A stretch of DNA of 64,000 nucleotides, taken from the NCBI GenBank assembly GCA_002189035.1, contig NEEC01000007.1, positions 3,162,001 through 3,226,000 on the forward strand, written 5' to 3'. The DNA is from Utricularia gibba (Eukaryota > Streptophyta > Magnoliopsida > Lamiales > Lentibulariaceae). Made by a program: the position numbers and the translations under genes. The notes under the pieces are model-generated. The model saw nothing but the letters and a program-made list of their open reading frames with translations, ran no database searches and was not told the origin of the DNA. The stretch's first letter is position 1. Every line of letters begins with the position of its first letter. Below, piece by piece: positions 22,996 through 33,862 of the stretch.

Positions 22996-23013
22996 AAACT
23001 AGATCTAATATCA
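22996..23013 (-). other. Decayed initiator tRNA-Met primer site
   Basis: The minus strand reads TGATATTAGATCTAGTTT, three bases from the LTR. It matches the usual iMet site TGGTATCAGAGCCAGGTT at 13 of 18 positions. Confidence 0.65.
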
Positions 23014-23016
23014 AAA

Positions 23017-23760
23017 TGTAACGACCCAAGAAGGCGGCCTGGTAGCCCTGGTCGTTACCCCACCCAAAAACATGGCATGTCTTTTGGGTGGCTTTGATCT
23101 GATTCGTTTAACCCGCGTGGACACAAGATTATTGAGGATTATCTTATTCATAAATATGAGAAAACCATTCAACATAATGCATGAAAAACACATCAAACAG
23201 AAGACAATTCACCAACTTTCTATTCCCCAGTCCCCTCGGACCTCTAGATTCACTCCGCTAGCCCTTCTGCCTCTACACCAGTCTCCACATGACCAGAACC
23301 TTCACCTACATATAAGTTCGTAAGGGGATCAACATATACATAGGTGGAGCACATAACCAACCATAATCACATCATCATAAGCATGACACACATCATCATA
23401 AGCACAATATCAACACATATCATCGTAAGAGCATAAACACATATATCATAAGGACCCGTCGGTCACAAGGGCGTGCATCCCATGATAGCACATCACGTTA
23501 CCATCGGGAGGGATCCCAGCCACGGTGATCTGTCTCAACCCTGCTCCCTTTGAAGCTCATGGCAAAATCTATCCCCAATCTCATGTTCGATTGCCATCAG
23601 AGATACCTCAGGCAAGGGTCCGACCCTATCCCTTCGGGCTCATCATCTTACCACTCTTTGGCCCTTATTCATATGCTCTCGCTCATGCTTCCCCTTACCT
23701 TCATGTGGCTCCTTGCTCTTCTTCCAAAATGTGACCTTCTCCTTCCGTATCTTCTTTGAT
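23017..23760 (-). repeat. Chromovirus 5' LTR
   Basis: Its left edge is TGTAACGACCCAAGAAGG, so the element-sense end is ..GGGTCGTTACA, a common chromovirus LTR end, and it abuts the primer site. The outer edge is inferred from where Athila-like sequence resumes near 23764. The matching 3' LTR is missing. Confidence 0.7.
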
Positions 23761-23763
23761 TTT

Positions 23764-24276
23764 CCATAACTTAGATGCTTGATTTAGAGGTAGACCAATA
23801 AATCAAGGTGGAAATAGAAGATGGTAATTTTGAGTACAACCAGTAGAGTCGGGTAGACCTAATTCTACATATTTCACACATGGATAGATTTAAGTATGGG
23901 ATGATTAGTGACATTAGAGGCTATCTTAACCAAAACATGAGAAATGATCAAGATAGACTTAGGTTGTTTGCAGTTGTGAGTATCTTAGTGCCATATCACC
24001 TAGACTACCTTAAGCGTCATAGTATTAGATTGTACACCAAACCTGTACTTGTTACCTTTTGCATTGTGATTTGATTTTCTTTCTTGAATTCACATACCGC
24101 TATTAGTTTGAACTTAGATTAAGAGAAATATTTATTCTGAATTCTGTAACTACTAAAATACACAACAAACACTTAACTCTTGTGATCGAATTGTATTTTT
24201 TGAGGACTAGGATTTATAAATTTATTTGATACGAAAATTCAATTTCTTGCAATGACTTAGTAATTTTTGTTTATTA
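23764..24276 (+). repeat. Diverged Athila LTR relic (plus)
   Basis: The reverse complement of the young Athila LTR aligns here: AACTTAGATGCTTG, TTTAGAGGTAGACCAA, GGGTAGACCTAATTC, AGACTTAGGTTGTTTGCAGT, CTTAAGCGTCATAGTATTAG, TAAATTTATTTGATACG, ending near TTTATTA (normally TTTATCA). The 5' part is missing, cut off at the chromovirus LTR, which suggests the chromovirus landed in this older LTR or a rearrangement joined them. Confidence 0.78.
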
Positions 24277-24539
24277 AGTATGTTTGCCTAAGTGGCAAGG
24301 GTGACATAGAAAATTGAATATGAGAAGAATCAATAGGAATTAATTTTTTATTGCATAAAGAGCTTAATGTGTTGAAATTATAATTACTGAACGTTCATGC
24401 CATTGTCTGATACAAAACAAGAGATAGAATAAAATTGAGAAACAAAAGCCGAGAGAGGCTCCAGGTTATGACTCTAATCAAGATAATAGAGGTGACCCCG
24501 ACATGTTCCCTTAATAAGTGGAATACTAGACACTAGATC
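24277..24539. other. Spacer, nothing recognised
   Basis: Between the Athila relic and the copia relic. No clear feature is seen. Confidence 0.4.
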
Positions 24540-25960
24540 CTTTTGAAAAATAGGAGTAAAGGTACAATCAGCATTAAATTGAGAAAGCAATAAAAAAAAT
24601 GGACAACAAATTCAACTTAAGAGTGGGGACCAAGAAAATGTTAGGGATAAGGATAGACTCATGAGATGTTTCTAGTTTAATAAACCCATCGTGCATGATG
24701 ATGTGATTAGTGTAATTTCTAGTGAAAATAAATCCATTCCTAGAGTAAGGTTGCATTGAATAAAATTTACCTGTACCATCAATCACATGCACAACCACTC
24801 CGCTCTCTAGAACCCATCCAAATTCATTGGAATTAATATTCATCTTCTGCAAAAGAGCAATAGCCTCATTGTTCATCGGATAGTTTGGAGGATCATAAGT
24901 CATTGATGGAATAGAAGATACTTGAAACTAATTTTGTGAAGCTGTGGCAGAATTGAAACCTAGTATGGAAGAAGGATTAAACTCATTAAATTGTTCTAGT
25001 GTCGGAAAATTCTGTAGGTAATTTGCCTAAAAACCACAAATATCATTTGTATTTGTCATAGCAACGATTAGCACCATGTTCCATTCTATTGTAAATTTGA
25101 CATTGAATAACTCAAGATTGCTTGAGCAACCTCCTCGCTACAAAAAACGACCACCATGTAATTGATAAGGTTGTCTATGTCCACCATAACCAATAAAATA
25201 TTATGTATAAGATTGTTGCAATTGCTGAAAATTATTTGTAACAAGTGAATTATGGTCATGTCACCCACATCTAGGATCATTGTAATATGGATAGTCACCA
25301 CGATTCCACAATCATGAAAACCCTAAAAGTTAGTTGCTAACACCTAAGATTCAATATTGATATTAGACTTAAGTTGGCCTCACTTTGTAAATCTTTACTC
25401 TCCAATAAGAAAAATCTCTAAAATATTATCAAAAGATGACAAAGGTTGTTGCACATGAACTACACTAATCTTACTCTAATAACAATCATGAAGGACATCC
25501 GTAAAATACATAACATGATCTATGGATTTTACTGTTTCACCAAGAATTTGTCTGATTGCACAACGATTTTACCTCATTTTACAAACTTTGAACAAATCAC
25601 CTTGCTTCATACAAGATATTTGGCGATTCAATTGAATGATTTTAGCCTTTGTATGAACCATGTAGGTATCCTTAAGAAAATCCCAAAGATCGATAGATAT
25701 ATTAATGTCAAGAACTCGCATTAATATTTCCTTAGTAAGTGTAGATTTTATCCAAGACACCACTTGGAAATTATTAACAATCCAATTTTCATATGTTGGA
25801 TTCACAACCTCAACTTCTTCATTCTTATTTTCGACCTTCTTCACCTTGACTATAGTCTTTTGTGGTGCCAAAATATATCTATCAACAAACCAACCCTTCG
25901 TTGACTCGCTAAGAAAGTACACATCAAATTCTGCTACATCATATAATTACTTACATTAAA
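24540..25960 (-). pseudogene. Ty1-copia gag and pre-integrase relic
   Basis: The minus frame 25922-25569 matches the copia gag domain: NPTYENWIVNNFQVVSWIKS, ISIDLWDFLKDTYMVHTKAK, then QLNRQISCMKQGDL. The frame 24903-24574 matches the protease/gag-pre-integrase part (FGWVLESGVVVHVI, then NIFLVPTLKLNLLSI); the usual WDSGATNHI Asp motif is changed to LESGVVVHV. Integrase, RT and 3' LTR are absent. It is a decayed 5' half of a copia element. Confidence 0.72.
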
Positions 25961-26124
25961 TTTAATCAAAACAACTTGTTTCATAAAACGAGGAAAGGAT
26001 ATATCTGATGATAAACTTTGTATCTTCACTTAAGAGACTACAAAGATCAAAACTTTATCAATAGTGATGAATCATAATAGAGAATCTAAAATTGATAATA
26101 AAAGAGACAATTAAATAATTTTCG

Positions 26125-26340
26125 ATCTCACTTTCAATACCATGATAAATTGGATGTTTCTGTGATTGTTAAATATATAAGGAAGAATATATAAGGAAGA
26201 ATAGGGCAACAAAGATTAGGGTTACTATACAAAATTACAGCAATGCCATTATTTAATTCCAACTCTACCATACCATACTTGTTTTAAGTATTTGTTGTAA
26301 AATGAAAAAATAAATTAATCATTTAATTAATAATATTGGG
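26125..26340 (-). repeat. Copia primer site and 5' LTR relic
   Basis: TGGTATTGAAAGTGAG on the minus strand (26142 downward) resembles a tRNA-Met-type primer site and touches sequence starting TGATAAATTGG at 26143, taken as the LTR edge. Inside is a 14-bp tandem duplication AATATATAAGGAAG (26172-26185, 26186-26199). The right LTR end, near 26340, is uncertain. Confidence 0.5.
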
Positions 26341-26370
26341 TCTCCCACAAGCTCAATTTGATTGGAATGA

Positions 26371-26408
26371 GGCCCATAAAATTAGCGGCCCTTACGATGT
26401 CAGCCCAT
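26371..26408. promoter_or_regulatory. Site II-like motifs upstream of the small membrane-protein gene
   Basis: GGCCCAT at 26371-26377 and GCCCAT at 26403-26408 lie about 165-200 bp before the ATG. GGCCCA/TGGGCC (Site II) motifs are common in plant promoters of mitochondrial, ribosomal and proliferation genes. The gene link is inferred from position. Confidence 0.45.
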
Positions 26409-26571
26409 TAAAGCCATCTACTGCCCAGATTCTCAGAAATTTCCCTTCCAGTGGAGTCTCCGTGGTCGGTGCCTTTTTCCGGATTTGATTCTGATCCGGC
26501 TTAGGGGACAGTGTATCAAAATTCAGAATATAGGTGACTGAATTCGGTAATTGTAGCTGAAACCGGTGTGC

Positions 26572-27014
26572 ATGGCAAGCGGTTGGAGGAATACGTTGGG
26601 GAATTTGAGATCGTTCGTTGGGAATTCGTTGGGAGGCTTGAGGGGTGGATCAAGTTTAGGGTCGTGGGCAGTTGCCGGAACCCTAGCTTACTTCCTCTGG
26701 GTTCGCCCTTCGCAGCAGCTAAGAAGGGAGCAAGAGGCAAGTACGTCGTTTCCCTGTAATCCAGAGTTAATCATTCGGTTTCTGAATTGCATTCCCGCTT
26801 TTAGGAACGCGCGGCTATTGCGGCAGCATCTCCGGACCCTTATCGATATGTTGAAAAGAGAAGACCGATTCCCGATCCACAGGTTATTGTTGTCAAGATT
26901 TCTGCTCTCGGTTTCTCTTTCAAATGGATCAATTGAAATGGGATTGATTTGTTTTGGATATAGGAAACAGGATTGATAGTTGGATCAAAGAATGATTCCA
27001 GAAACTCGGATTAG
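26572..27014 (+). CDS. Small conserved single-span membrane protein, 97 aa, three exons
   Basis: Exons 26572-26736, 26805-26882 and 26964-27014, phase 0 throughout. The protein begins MASGWRNTLGNLRSF, has a Gly/Ser-rich stretch, one hydrophobic segment (SWAVAGTLAYFLWV, about residues 31-44), then a basic/charged tail with PDPYRYVEKRRPIPDPQ and ends ETGLIVGSKNDSRNSD. I recall plant proteins of similar length with the same layout but cannot name the gene. A small mitochondrial or organelle membrane protein is plausible and unproven. Intron 1 needs a GC donor (GAG|GCAAGT). A GT four bases later gives a frame that soon stops, while the GC choice restores the tail. Site II motifs lie upstream. Confidence 0.75.
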
Positions 27015-27589
27015 ATTTCGAGAGGATATATCGTGATGCATGTAAGAAACAGGGATCGGATAATTACAAAGTTTGCACTGTTTTACCTTAAGCGCACTCG
27101 TCACGACTTGAATACCCTCTTCCAGTCCCTGTAATTTTTGATGTCATCCCTGAATAATTAATGCTCTTGGTTGAGTAACATATGATAGACCGATTCTTAT
27201 GTCGATGTAACCAGTAATGACTTACAGGGATAATAAGTGGCATTGGTGATCGTCTTCTCGTTGCTGTTCTTGTTTTCTTGTGCTATGTTTGTGTACCAAA
27301 TGCTGATTACCTTGTCCAAATGCTAATCTGGAGGATAAATATGTTTTGAGAGACCCCCTCTTGTGTTTCTGATTCCTCGTTGGTATCTTTTGCTTCTGTT
27401 ACTTTGGTGTATTGATGGCTAATCATCTTGGTCCAAACGTTAACCACGACATTCCGGCTGTCAACCTGTGTTCACTAAGCTGTGTTCAGGTGATAGTGTG
27501 GTGGCACATAAAAAGGATGCTATTTTGAAACACGGATACATTGAGATGTGCACACTGATCTACCTTGAGCCGTTTGCCGTGTAGGATAT

Positions 27590-27960
27590 TCCTGGAGACT
27601 GAGGCCTTTCCATAGCAGAGATTATAAGGTCAGTAGCTTCGATGCTTTTGGAAAACCGTATGCCTTTTGTATCTACGGTCTGATGACACACATAATTGTC
27701 TGATTCTAACTCCCACCAACCCTGCTCAAGACTTCAACCACTGTGCACTTGTTGAAACAGTCATGGTCTTCATTAATAACTCAATTCACCATGTTTTGAA
27801 ATCTCCTCAACTGCTCTAGAGAAAAATTGTGGCTGATGCCCCCATGGAGACTAAGTCGTTTGGAGGAAAAACTATCATCACAGGTGATGATTGTTGCCTA
27901 CTGGACAAGGGAGGTTTGGTTCTGTTATGAACTGGTTAGGGGTGGACTACAATTATTGAT
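27590..27960 (+). pseudogene. Coding-like relic of unknown origin
   Basis: Three consecutive plus-strand pieces read like protein, separated by a frameshift and stops: SIAEIIRSVASMLLENRMPF, then NHCALVETVMVFINNSIHHV, then KSFGGKTIITGDDCCLLDKG. The composition and continuity suggest a retrocopy or gene fragment, but I do not recognise the parent. No introns are evident. Flanking AT-rich sequence on both sides shows nothing. Confidence 0.35.
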
Positions 27961-28080
27961 GAATTCCGGAATAATTAATTTAAAAATTCTTCCAAAATCC
28001 GATGAAATGGCACCGTGGGGGTGGGGTGCCACCATCTGCCAAGTTGCGGCCCCCGTGCCATTTTTCTTTACATAAAGCTG

Positions 28081-29245
28081 ATTTTAATTATTGCCTATTA
28101 AAGTAATAAGTTCAACCATCTTATGATGTAATAAGCCATGATTAATAAGCTTCTTGAAGTATATTTGGGCAAAATTGCGGAAAAAGTAAAATAGTGATAA
28201 AATGGACGAGTCAAGACTTTCTGTTCCCATGCGTGGAAATGGTTCTCTTGAGGGAAACGACGACTTCCGTAGTTCACCGTCGATCGATGCGAGAAATTGA
28301 CTTCTTGAGATAATATCTTATTGTCCGTGTCACTAACGGCGTTGTAACGGCGTTGTAACGGCGTTGTCTGATGTTGATATGTTTGTGAAGGGATCGGGGG
28401 CGAAATTGCCTCCTTTTAGAGAGGCTTCTAATGACGCGGTGTAGTAGTTTTTGTATATGAGGTAATGGTAAAAAGGCGGTGGGGGACACGAGACTGGCCC
28501 GAGGGTAGTCCAAATCGGCGGCCTCTATGTTTAAAGTAATGCTAAAATATCACATTTTTCTTTGTGGACGGAGATGCACGCCAGCTGTTTGATCAACGGG
28601 CCGTGAAGGAAAGAAGAAAAACAAGTACAGGGTAAATGTGAAACGGGGATAACCAGTACACTGAACCTGATGCACAACGCATACGGAGAAAAGTAGAGGT
28701 TTTACGCGTTGGTTGATGTGTGTACCGAAAGGAGAAAGAGTGCAAGATAGAGAGAGAGGGGGGGGAGTTTCTGAGGTACCTTCTCTTTACCTTCTCGACG
28801 GGTCTCTTCGTTGGCTGCAGATCTCAACTTTTTTCTTCGTAGGCAGAAGTTATTGATGTCAACCAGAAACTGGTTGTAGCTGAAGATTTGGGAATCTTGA
28901 ATGAATAAGAGTTTGGAAATAGATCTGACTGAGATTTTGAAATCAACCGTACTCTGGATGGAATCTGCAAACCCATAAAGGTTCCATCTTTCCTAATTTT
29001 TGCTAGCTTTTCACTTGGGTATTCATCTGGGTGAATTTAAGTTTGCTCAGTTGTGAGGCAAAATTAAGTCTTGCTTCTTTTGGCCTGCCCAGAATTGTTG
29101 TTTCCTTCGCTTAGTTATCAGGTGTGGCTTAGGGATGCAATCTTTATGATTGGCTAGCCGTATGCTTCTTTTGTGAAAAGTCTCCTGTTTGTCTGATGCG
29201 CAGGAGCTGTTCTATTAGCGTGTTGTTAAGAAGCCTTCTGAGAAG
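28081..29245 (+). other. Upstream region and 5' leader of the SPL14-like gene
   Basis: It holds a perfect triple 11-bp repeat (28334-28366) and a purine GA/G run (AGATAGAGAGAGAGGGGGGGG, about 28746-28767). The SPL ATG is at 29246. At least one 5' UTR intron is plausible, but the transcription start cannot be placed. Confidence 0.4.
28334..28366. repeat. Perfect 3 x 11-bp tandem repeat
   Basis: TAACGGCGTTG is repeated exactly three times in a row. It is GC-richer than its surroundings, lies about 0.9 kb upstream of the SPL start codon, and has the look of an array of short protein-binding sites. AACGG resembles a MYB core (MSA-like), an inference only. Confidence 0.8.
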
Positions 29246-32200
29246 ATGGAAGAGGCAGGCGGCCAAGTAATTACTCCAATTGCAGACTATCAAAATTTGG
29301 TTGGAAGGTTTTGTGATTCATATCCAACCTCGAAAAAACGTGGTGTTAGCGTTCACGCACCAAATGCTGCTTATCCTGACACTTCTGAGACCTGGAATGC
29401 TAATTCTTGGGATTGGGATCCTACAAGGTTTGTCGCGAAACCTTTGCAATGTGATGACGTTATAGTGGTCGGTGGTCAAGGAATATTGAGGAGAAACGAT
29501 GATCAAAGCAACGACTCAAATCCAAGGATGGTTCACCCCACGAGAGAAGACCAAGAAAATATTTTTTTGAAACTTGGAGGGGATAGTTCTGCTAAAAGTG
29601 GGACTAGTGGTGAGACAGATTCAGAAGAATTACAGCCATCGTCTAAACCTGTGAAACGAGTAAGAGCCGGTTCTCCTGGCGGTGCTAACTATCCTGTTTG
29701 CCAAGTTGACGGTTGCAAAGAAAATCTATCGGCAGCAAAGGATTATCATAGGCGGCACAAGGTATGTGGCATCCATAGCAAGACTGCGGAGGCGATGGTT
29801 GGTAGACAGATTCAAAGATTCTGCCAGCAGTGTAGCAGGTTTGTAATTTCTGGTTTGATTTCTGAAACAGCTGCGCCTGTATTGCTTTCTAAAACTTGAA
29901 TAATCTTTTCCCTTTTAAGATTCATTTACTCTGATCTGGACTATAATTTTAGGCTGCCATTTCTATATTTTATGATGTTTTGGTGAAGCTGAAGATGCAG
30001 ATGAGCTTGCTTAATCTATGGCTGAGCTCTATGTTTGTTTTTTTATAAAAGCCATCGTTTTATTATGGCTATATATGAGGATATTTGAGATGCATGTCTG
30101 GAAAGAAGTAGGTGCTTTAAAAAATGAATATGATTTTGTTTCATTTTCCCAGGTTCCACCTTCTCAGAGAGTTTGATGCTGGTAAAAGAAGCTGTAGACG
30201 CAGGCTTGCTGGCCATAACCGTAGGAGGAGAAAGATTCATTCAGAAGACAGTAACACACAGCTGCTAGCTCCTCAAAACCGTGACAAAAATATCAGCGAT
30301 GTTGACCTTGTCAATCTTCTGGCAATGTTATCACAGGCACAACATAACAACCGTGACACTAATAGATCATTTCCAAACAAGGACCAGCTTGCCCAAATTA
30401 TTGGTAATATGAATTCATCTTTGCCAGAGACACTGGGACCTAAACTGAAGGGGTGTGTTCCAAGGCATGTTAACAGTGTGAATCAGAACTCAACTGACAA
30501 AGAAAATACTTCTCTACCATCAACCAGGGACTTGCTTGCAGTTCTGACAGCCACTTCACCTGCTCCTCGCACACATGATAGTCAATCTGATCAAACAAGT
30601 GCTGAAGGAAGTGAATCAGAGAAGAGCAAATCAAGTTGTGTTAATGAAGTAGCACACCTGAATTTTCACAGCGGAGTAACAAGAGAATTTCCCTTTGTTG
30701 GTCAGAGCAGTAGAATAACTTCCAGCCCTCCACTAGGGGATGGAGAACTCAATGTTATTGAGACACCTCCGAGTTTACCTTTGCAATTGTTCAGCAGCTC
30801 TCATGATGATCAACATTTGAGAAAGGGCCAAGATTGTAATGTGCTTTCAGCTCAATTCAAAAATCCTTCACGAGAGGCCTTCCAGTTATCCTCAAAACTG
30901 GTTGTACATGATTTCTTTGCAATGCATAGCTCAAGGGAGAACCCGAAGGATGGCAATCTTCCAAGTGGTGAAGTTGAATTGCCATATTTACGAGGAAATA
31001 CAAGCAACTTCTGTAGTACATCACTTCAGCTATATGGTGGCCCTAGTCGACTTGGTGAAAATGTTTCATTTCAGGAATCACATAACCATATGGAGCAACC
31101 ATCTACTTCGGGTTCCTATTATTCAACTGCTCTAAAGTCTGACTGTCAGGTAATGTTCATCATTAATCTTTTGTCCGAGGAGATTTTCTTGGTCCCTTAT
31201 GATTTGACATGTTTTTTTTTTCTTTATAGGATCAGACTGGTCGCATTATCTTCAAACTATTTGACAAAGACCCCAGTCATCTGCCGGGGTCATTACGAAC
31301 TCAGGTCTGCAACTCTTGTTTCCTTTTTCTCATTATTATAATTTTCTCCTTGCTGATATGTGGGATATATCCTTTTCCTATCTTTACAGATATACAATTG
31401 GCTGTCAAACAGTCCTTCTGACATGGAAAGCTACATCAGACCTGGCTGCATCCTATTATCTGTATATGTTGCAATGTCACCAATCGAGTGGGATAAAGTG
31501 AGTTGTTTTATGATCAAAGACTTTACACATGGATGTTGAATAAATATTTCATGGTATTATCCTTGCAGCTTGAAGAAAACCTTCTCAATTATTTGAAAAT
31601 GTTAGTGGATGTCATTGATTCTCGGTTTTGGGGAGCTGGTCGATTTTTGGTTCACACAAACAGACAAATGGCTATCTCTAATGGGGGTAACTCCCTCCCT
31701 ATTTATAAATTTTTTGCTGTCGATTGAAATATTCCCAATAAACGTAAGTCTGCATGTGTGTACACCAACTGAAATTTTCATACGTCAATCTTCAGGGAGA
31801 ATCCGCCTCTGCAAATCTGGGAGAGCTGGGAGTGTGCCGCAATTGATCTCAGTCTCTCCTCTGGCTGTTGTCTCTACAGAGGAAACTTCTATTTTACTGA
31901 AGGGGACAAGATTGCTGGCTTCAAGCACCATGTATGATGTTACATTCAATACAACGAATACTGTTATCTTATTTCCTTGATTGAACATTGTTGTTTGTTA
32001 TAGGATTCACTGCACGCATGCAATGGGGTATTGCATAGAGAAGCACACATCATCATCTCAAAACTCGATGTATGATGAGATACTCTTGGTTGGCTTCAAG
32101 GTTGAGGGGCATCAACAAATCGCCTTGGTCGTTGTTTCATTGAGGTATCACTTGATTGAACATGTATTGAAGAATTTGAATGGAGTTTCCAGTTACAAAT

Positions 32201-33350
32201 ATTTTGATTTCAGGTCGAAAATGGTTCAAGAGCTGCAAGTTTCCCGATCATCATAGCAGATAAAGCCATCTGCCAGGAATTGAAATTCCTTGAACCTGAG
32301 ATTGATTGTCGTCTTGAAATTGGTGATGGTATTCCAACTTATGTTGCTGAGGATGAAGATCGGTCTGATTCTAGAGAGTGGGCCCTTCATTTCTTGAATG
32401 AACTTGGATGGTTGTTTCAGAGAAAGAATAATTCTTCTCCATCTGCTTTTCAGGACTACAGTCTCACTCGCTTAAAATTTCTTCTCATGTTTTCTGTCGA
32501 ACATGACTTTTGTGCTGTAGTCAAAACACTCTTGGACATTCTGGCAGAGATGAACCTCTGTCAAGAAGGGTTAGTTGGGGATTCTTTGGAGATGCTGTCA
32601 GAGATTCAACTTTTGACGAGGGCTGTGAGAAGGAGGTGCCAAGGCATGGTTAATAAGCTTATTCATTACTCTATCATTGATCCAGTAGATAATTCGAAGA
32701 AATACATTTTTCGATCTGATGTGGCCGGGCCTGGTGGCATTACGCCTTTACACTTGGCTGCTTCTTTGCCAAATGCAGCTTCCATTGTTGATGCTCTAAC
32801 ATGTGATCCGCTGGAGGTATTTTCCCTTTCACTCCCAATGTTTTTTGAAACCTGTTCTTGCTCTCTGTTATGTGCCTGCCATTCGCTGCGCCATTTTCAA
32901 CTTGGAGATTTTCGTTTTTTGTAGGTTGGACTGAGAAGCTGGGGATCTGTCCTTGACGAACAAGGACTCTCCCCATTGGAATATGCGTCAGTGAGCAACA
33001 ATCATTCCTACAACTCCCTAGTTGCTCAGAAGCTTGCAGACAAGAGTAATGATCAAGCCTCAATATCAATTGATAATGCTGAACAACTTTCAGTGGAAAT
33101 AGATGGTCACAAGAATCCCTCAAACTTGAGGCCAGGAACACAACCATGTTCCAAATGTGCAGTAGTTGCAGCACTTGGCTACAGCAGAAAGATCTCAGGT
33201 CCTCCAGCTTTGCTTCATCGTTCCTACATCCATTCAATCCTGGTCGTTGCGGCGGTTTGCGTGTGTGTATGTCTGCTCCTCAGAGGGCGCCCGTTTGTTG
33301 GTTATAGCCCACCGTTTGCATGGGAAACCTTGGATTACGGTGCATTCTAG
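29246..33350 (+). CDS. SPL14-like: SPL14-class SBP-box transcription factor with one apparent frameshift
   Basis: Nine exons: 29246-29838, 30153-31149, 31230-31304, 31390-31497, 31569-31686, 31796-31931, 32004-32144, 32214-32816, 32925-33350. The SBP domain (about residues 148-224) shows [26 protein letters not shown] and CQQCSR, is split by the conserved intron after CSR, and ends in a bipartite NLS ([17 protein letters not shown]). The long C-terminal part has [13 protein letters not shown], ankyrin-like repeats ([13 protein letters not shown]) and a hydrophobic segment before the end, as in large SPL1/12/14 proteins (about 1065 codons here). These bind GTAC-core DNA in the nucleus. No miR156 site is seen, as expected for this class. 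In exon 7 the frame changes at the G run 32106-32109. As written, the product would stop at 32256 after about 737 residues. Confidence 0.9.
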
Positions 33351-33862
33351 TTCCTGAGTCGCCCATCTTCTAGAGGATTTCAAATTCTGTTGCTGATTGA
33401 CCCACCTCGTGGCTGGCTGCCCACTGCAAGTGAAAAACGGCTTCTCCATGGGGCCTTTGATGGACTGCTTGAGTCTTGGATCTGATGTTGTAAAGAGCTC
33501 ACTCCTCGTCATGGAAGCTTCTTCAGGTACACCTGGCCCTGTTGGTTCTACGCTGCCGTTCGCAGCATCTCCTTCAGCCGATTCTCACGGCGTGGCAGCT
33601 CTGCTGCGCAACCTGAGACGTCATTCGCTTCTGTTCCGCCAATTGCTTCCGCCGGAGGGAGGAAACGACGACCCTTTCCCGGAGTAGAGGCTTCAATAAG
33701 CAGATTTATTTGAGGGATGAATTATTCCTTGTTTTATTTGTTGATCTTCTCTTCTCCATGTAAAATACACACGCTTGTAGTTTTATTTTCATTTTCCAAT
33801 TAAATTTGTTTTTGTTTTGAAAAATAATCATTTATTGGTTTCTTTTTAACTATTGTCCTACC
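33351..33862 (+). other. SPL14-like 3' UTR and spacer
   Basis: The GC-richer part to about 33690 probably belongs to the 3' UTR. It contains an open frame (33397-33687) whose reality is doubtful. After 33700 the sequence is AT-rich up to the solo LTR. Confidence 0.45.

Noticed and set aside
27640-27720. Possible C/D snoRNA boxes (TGATGA, CTGA)
   Set aside because: The boxes are in the wrong order and lack terminal pairing.
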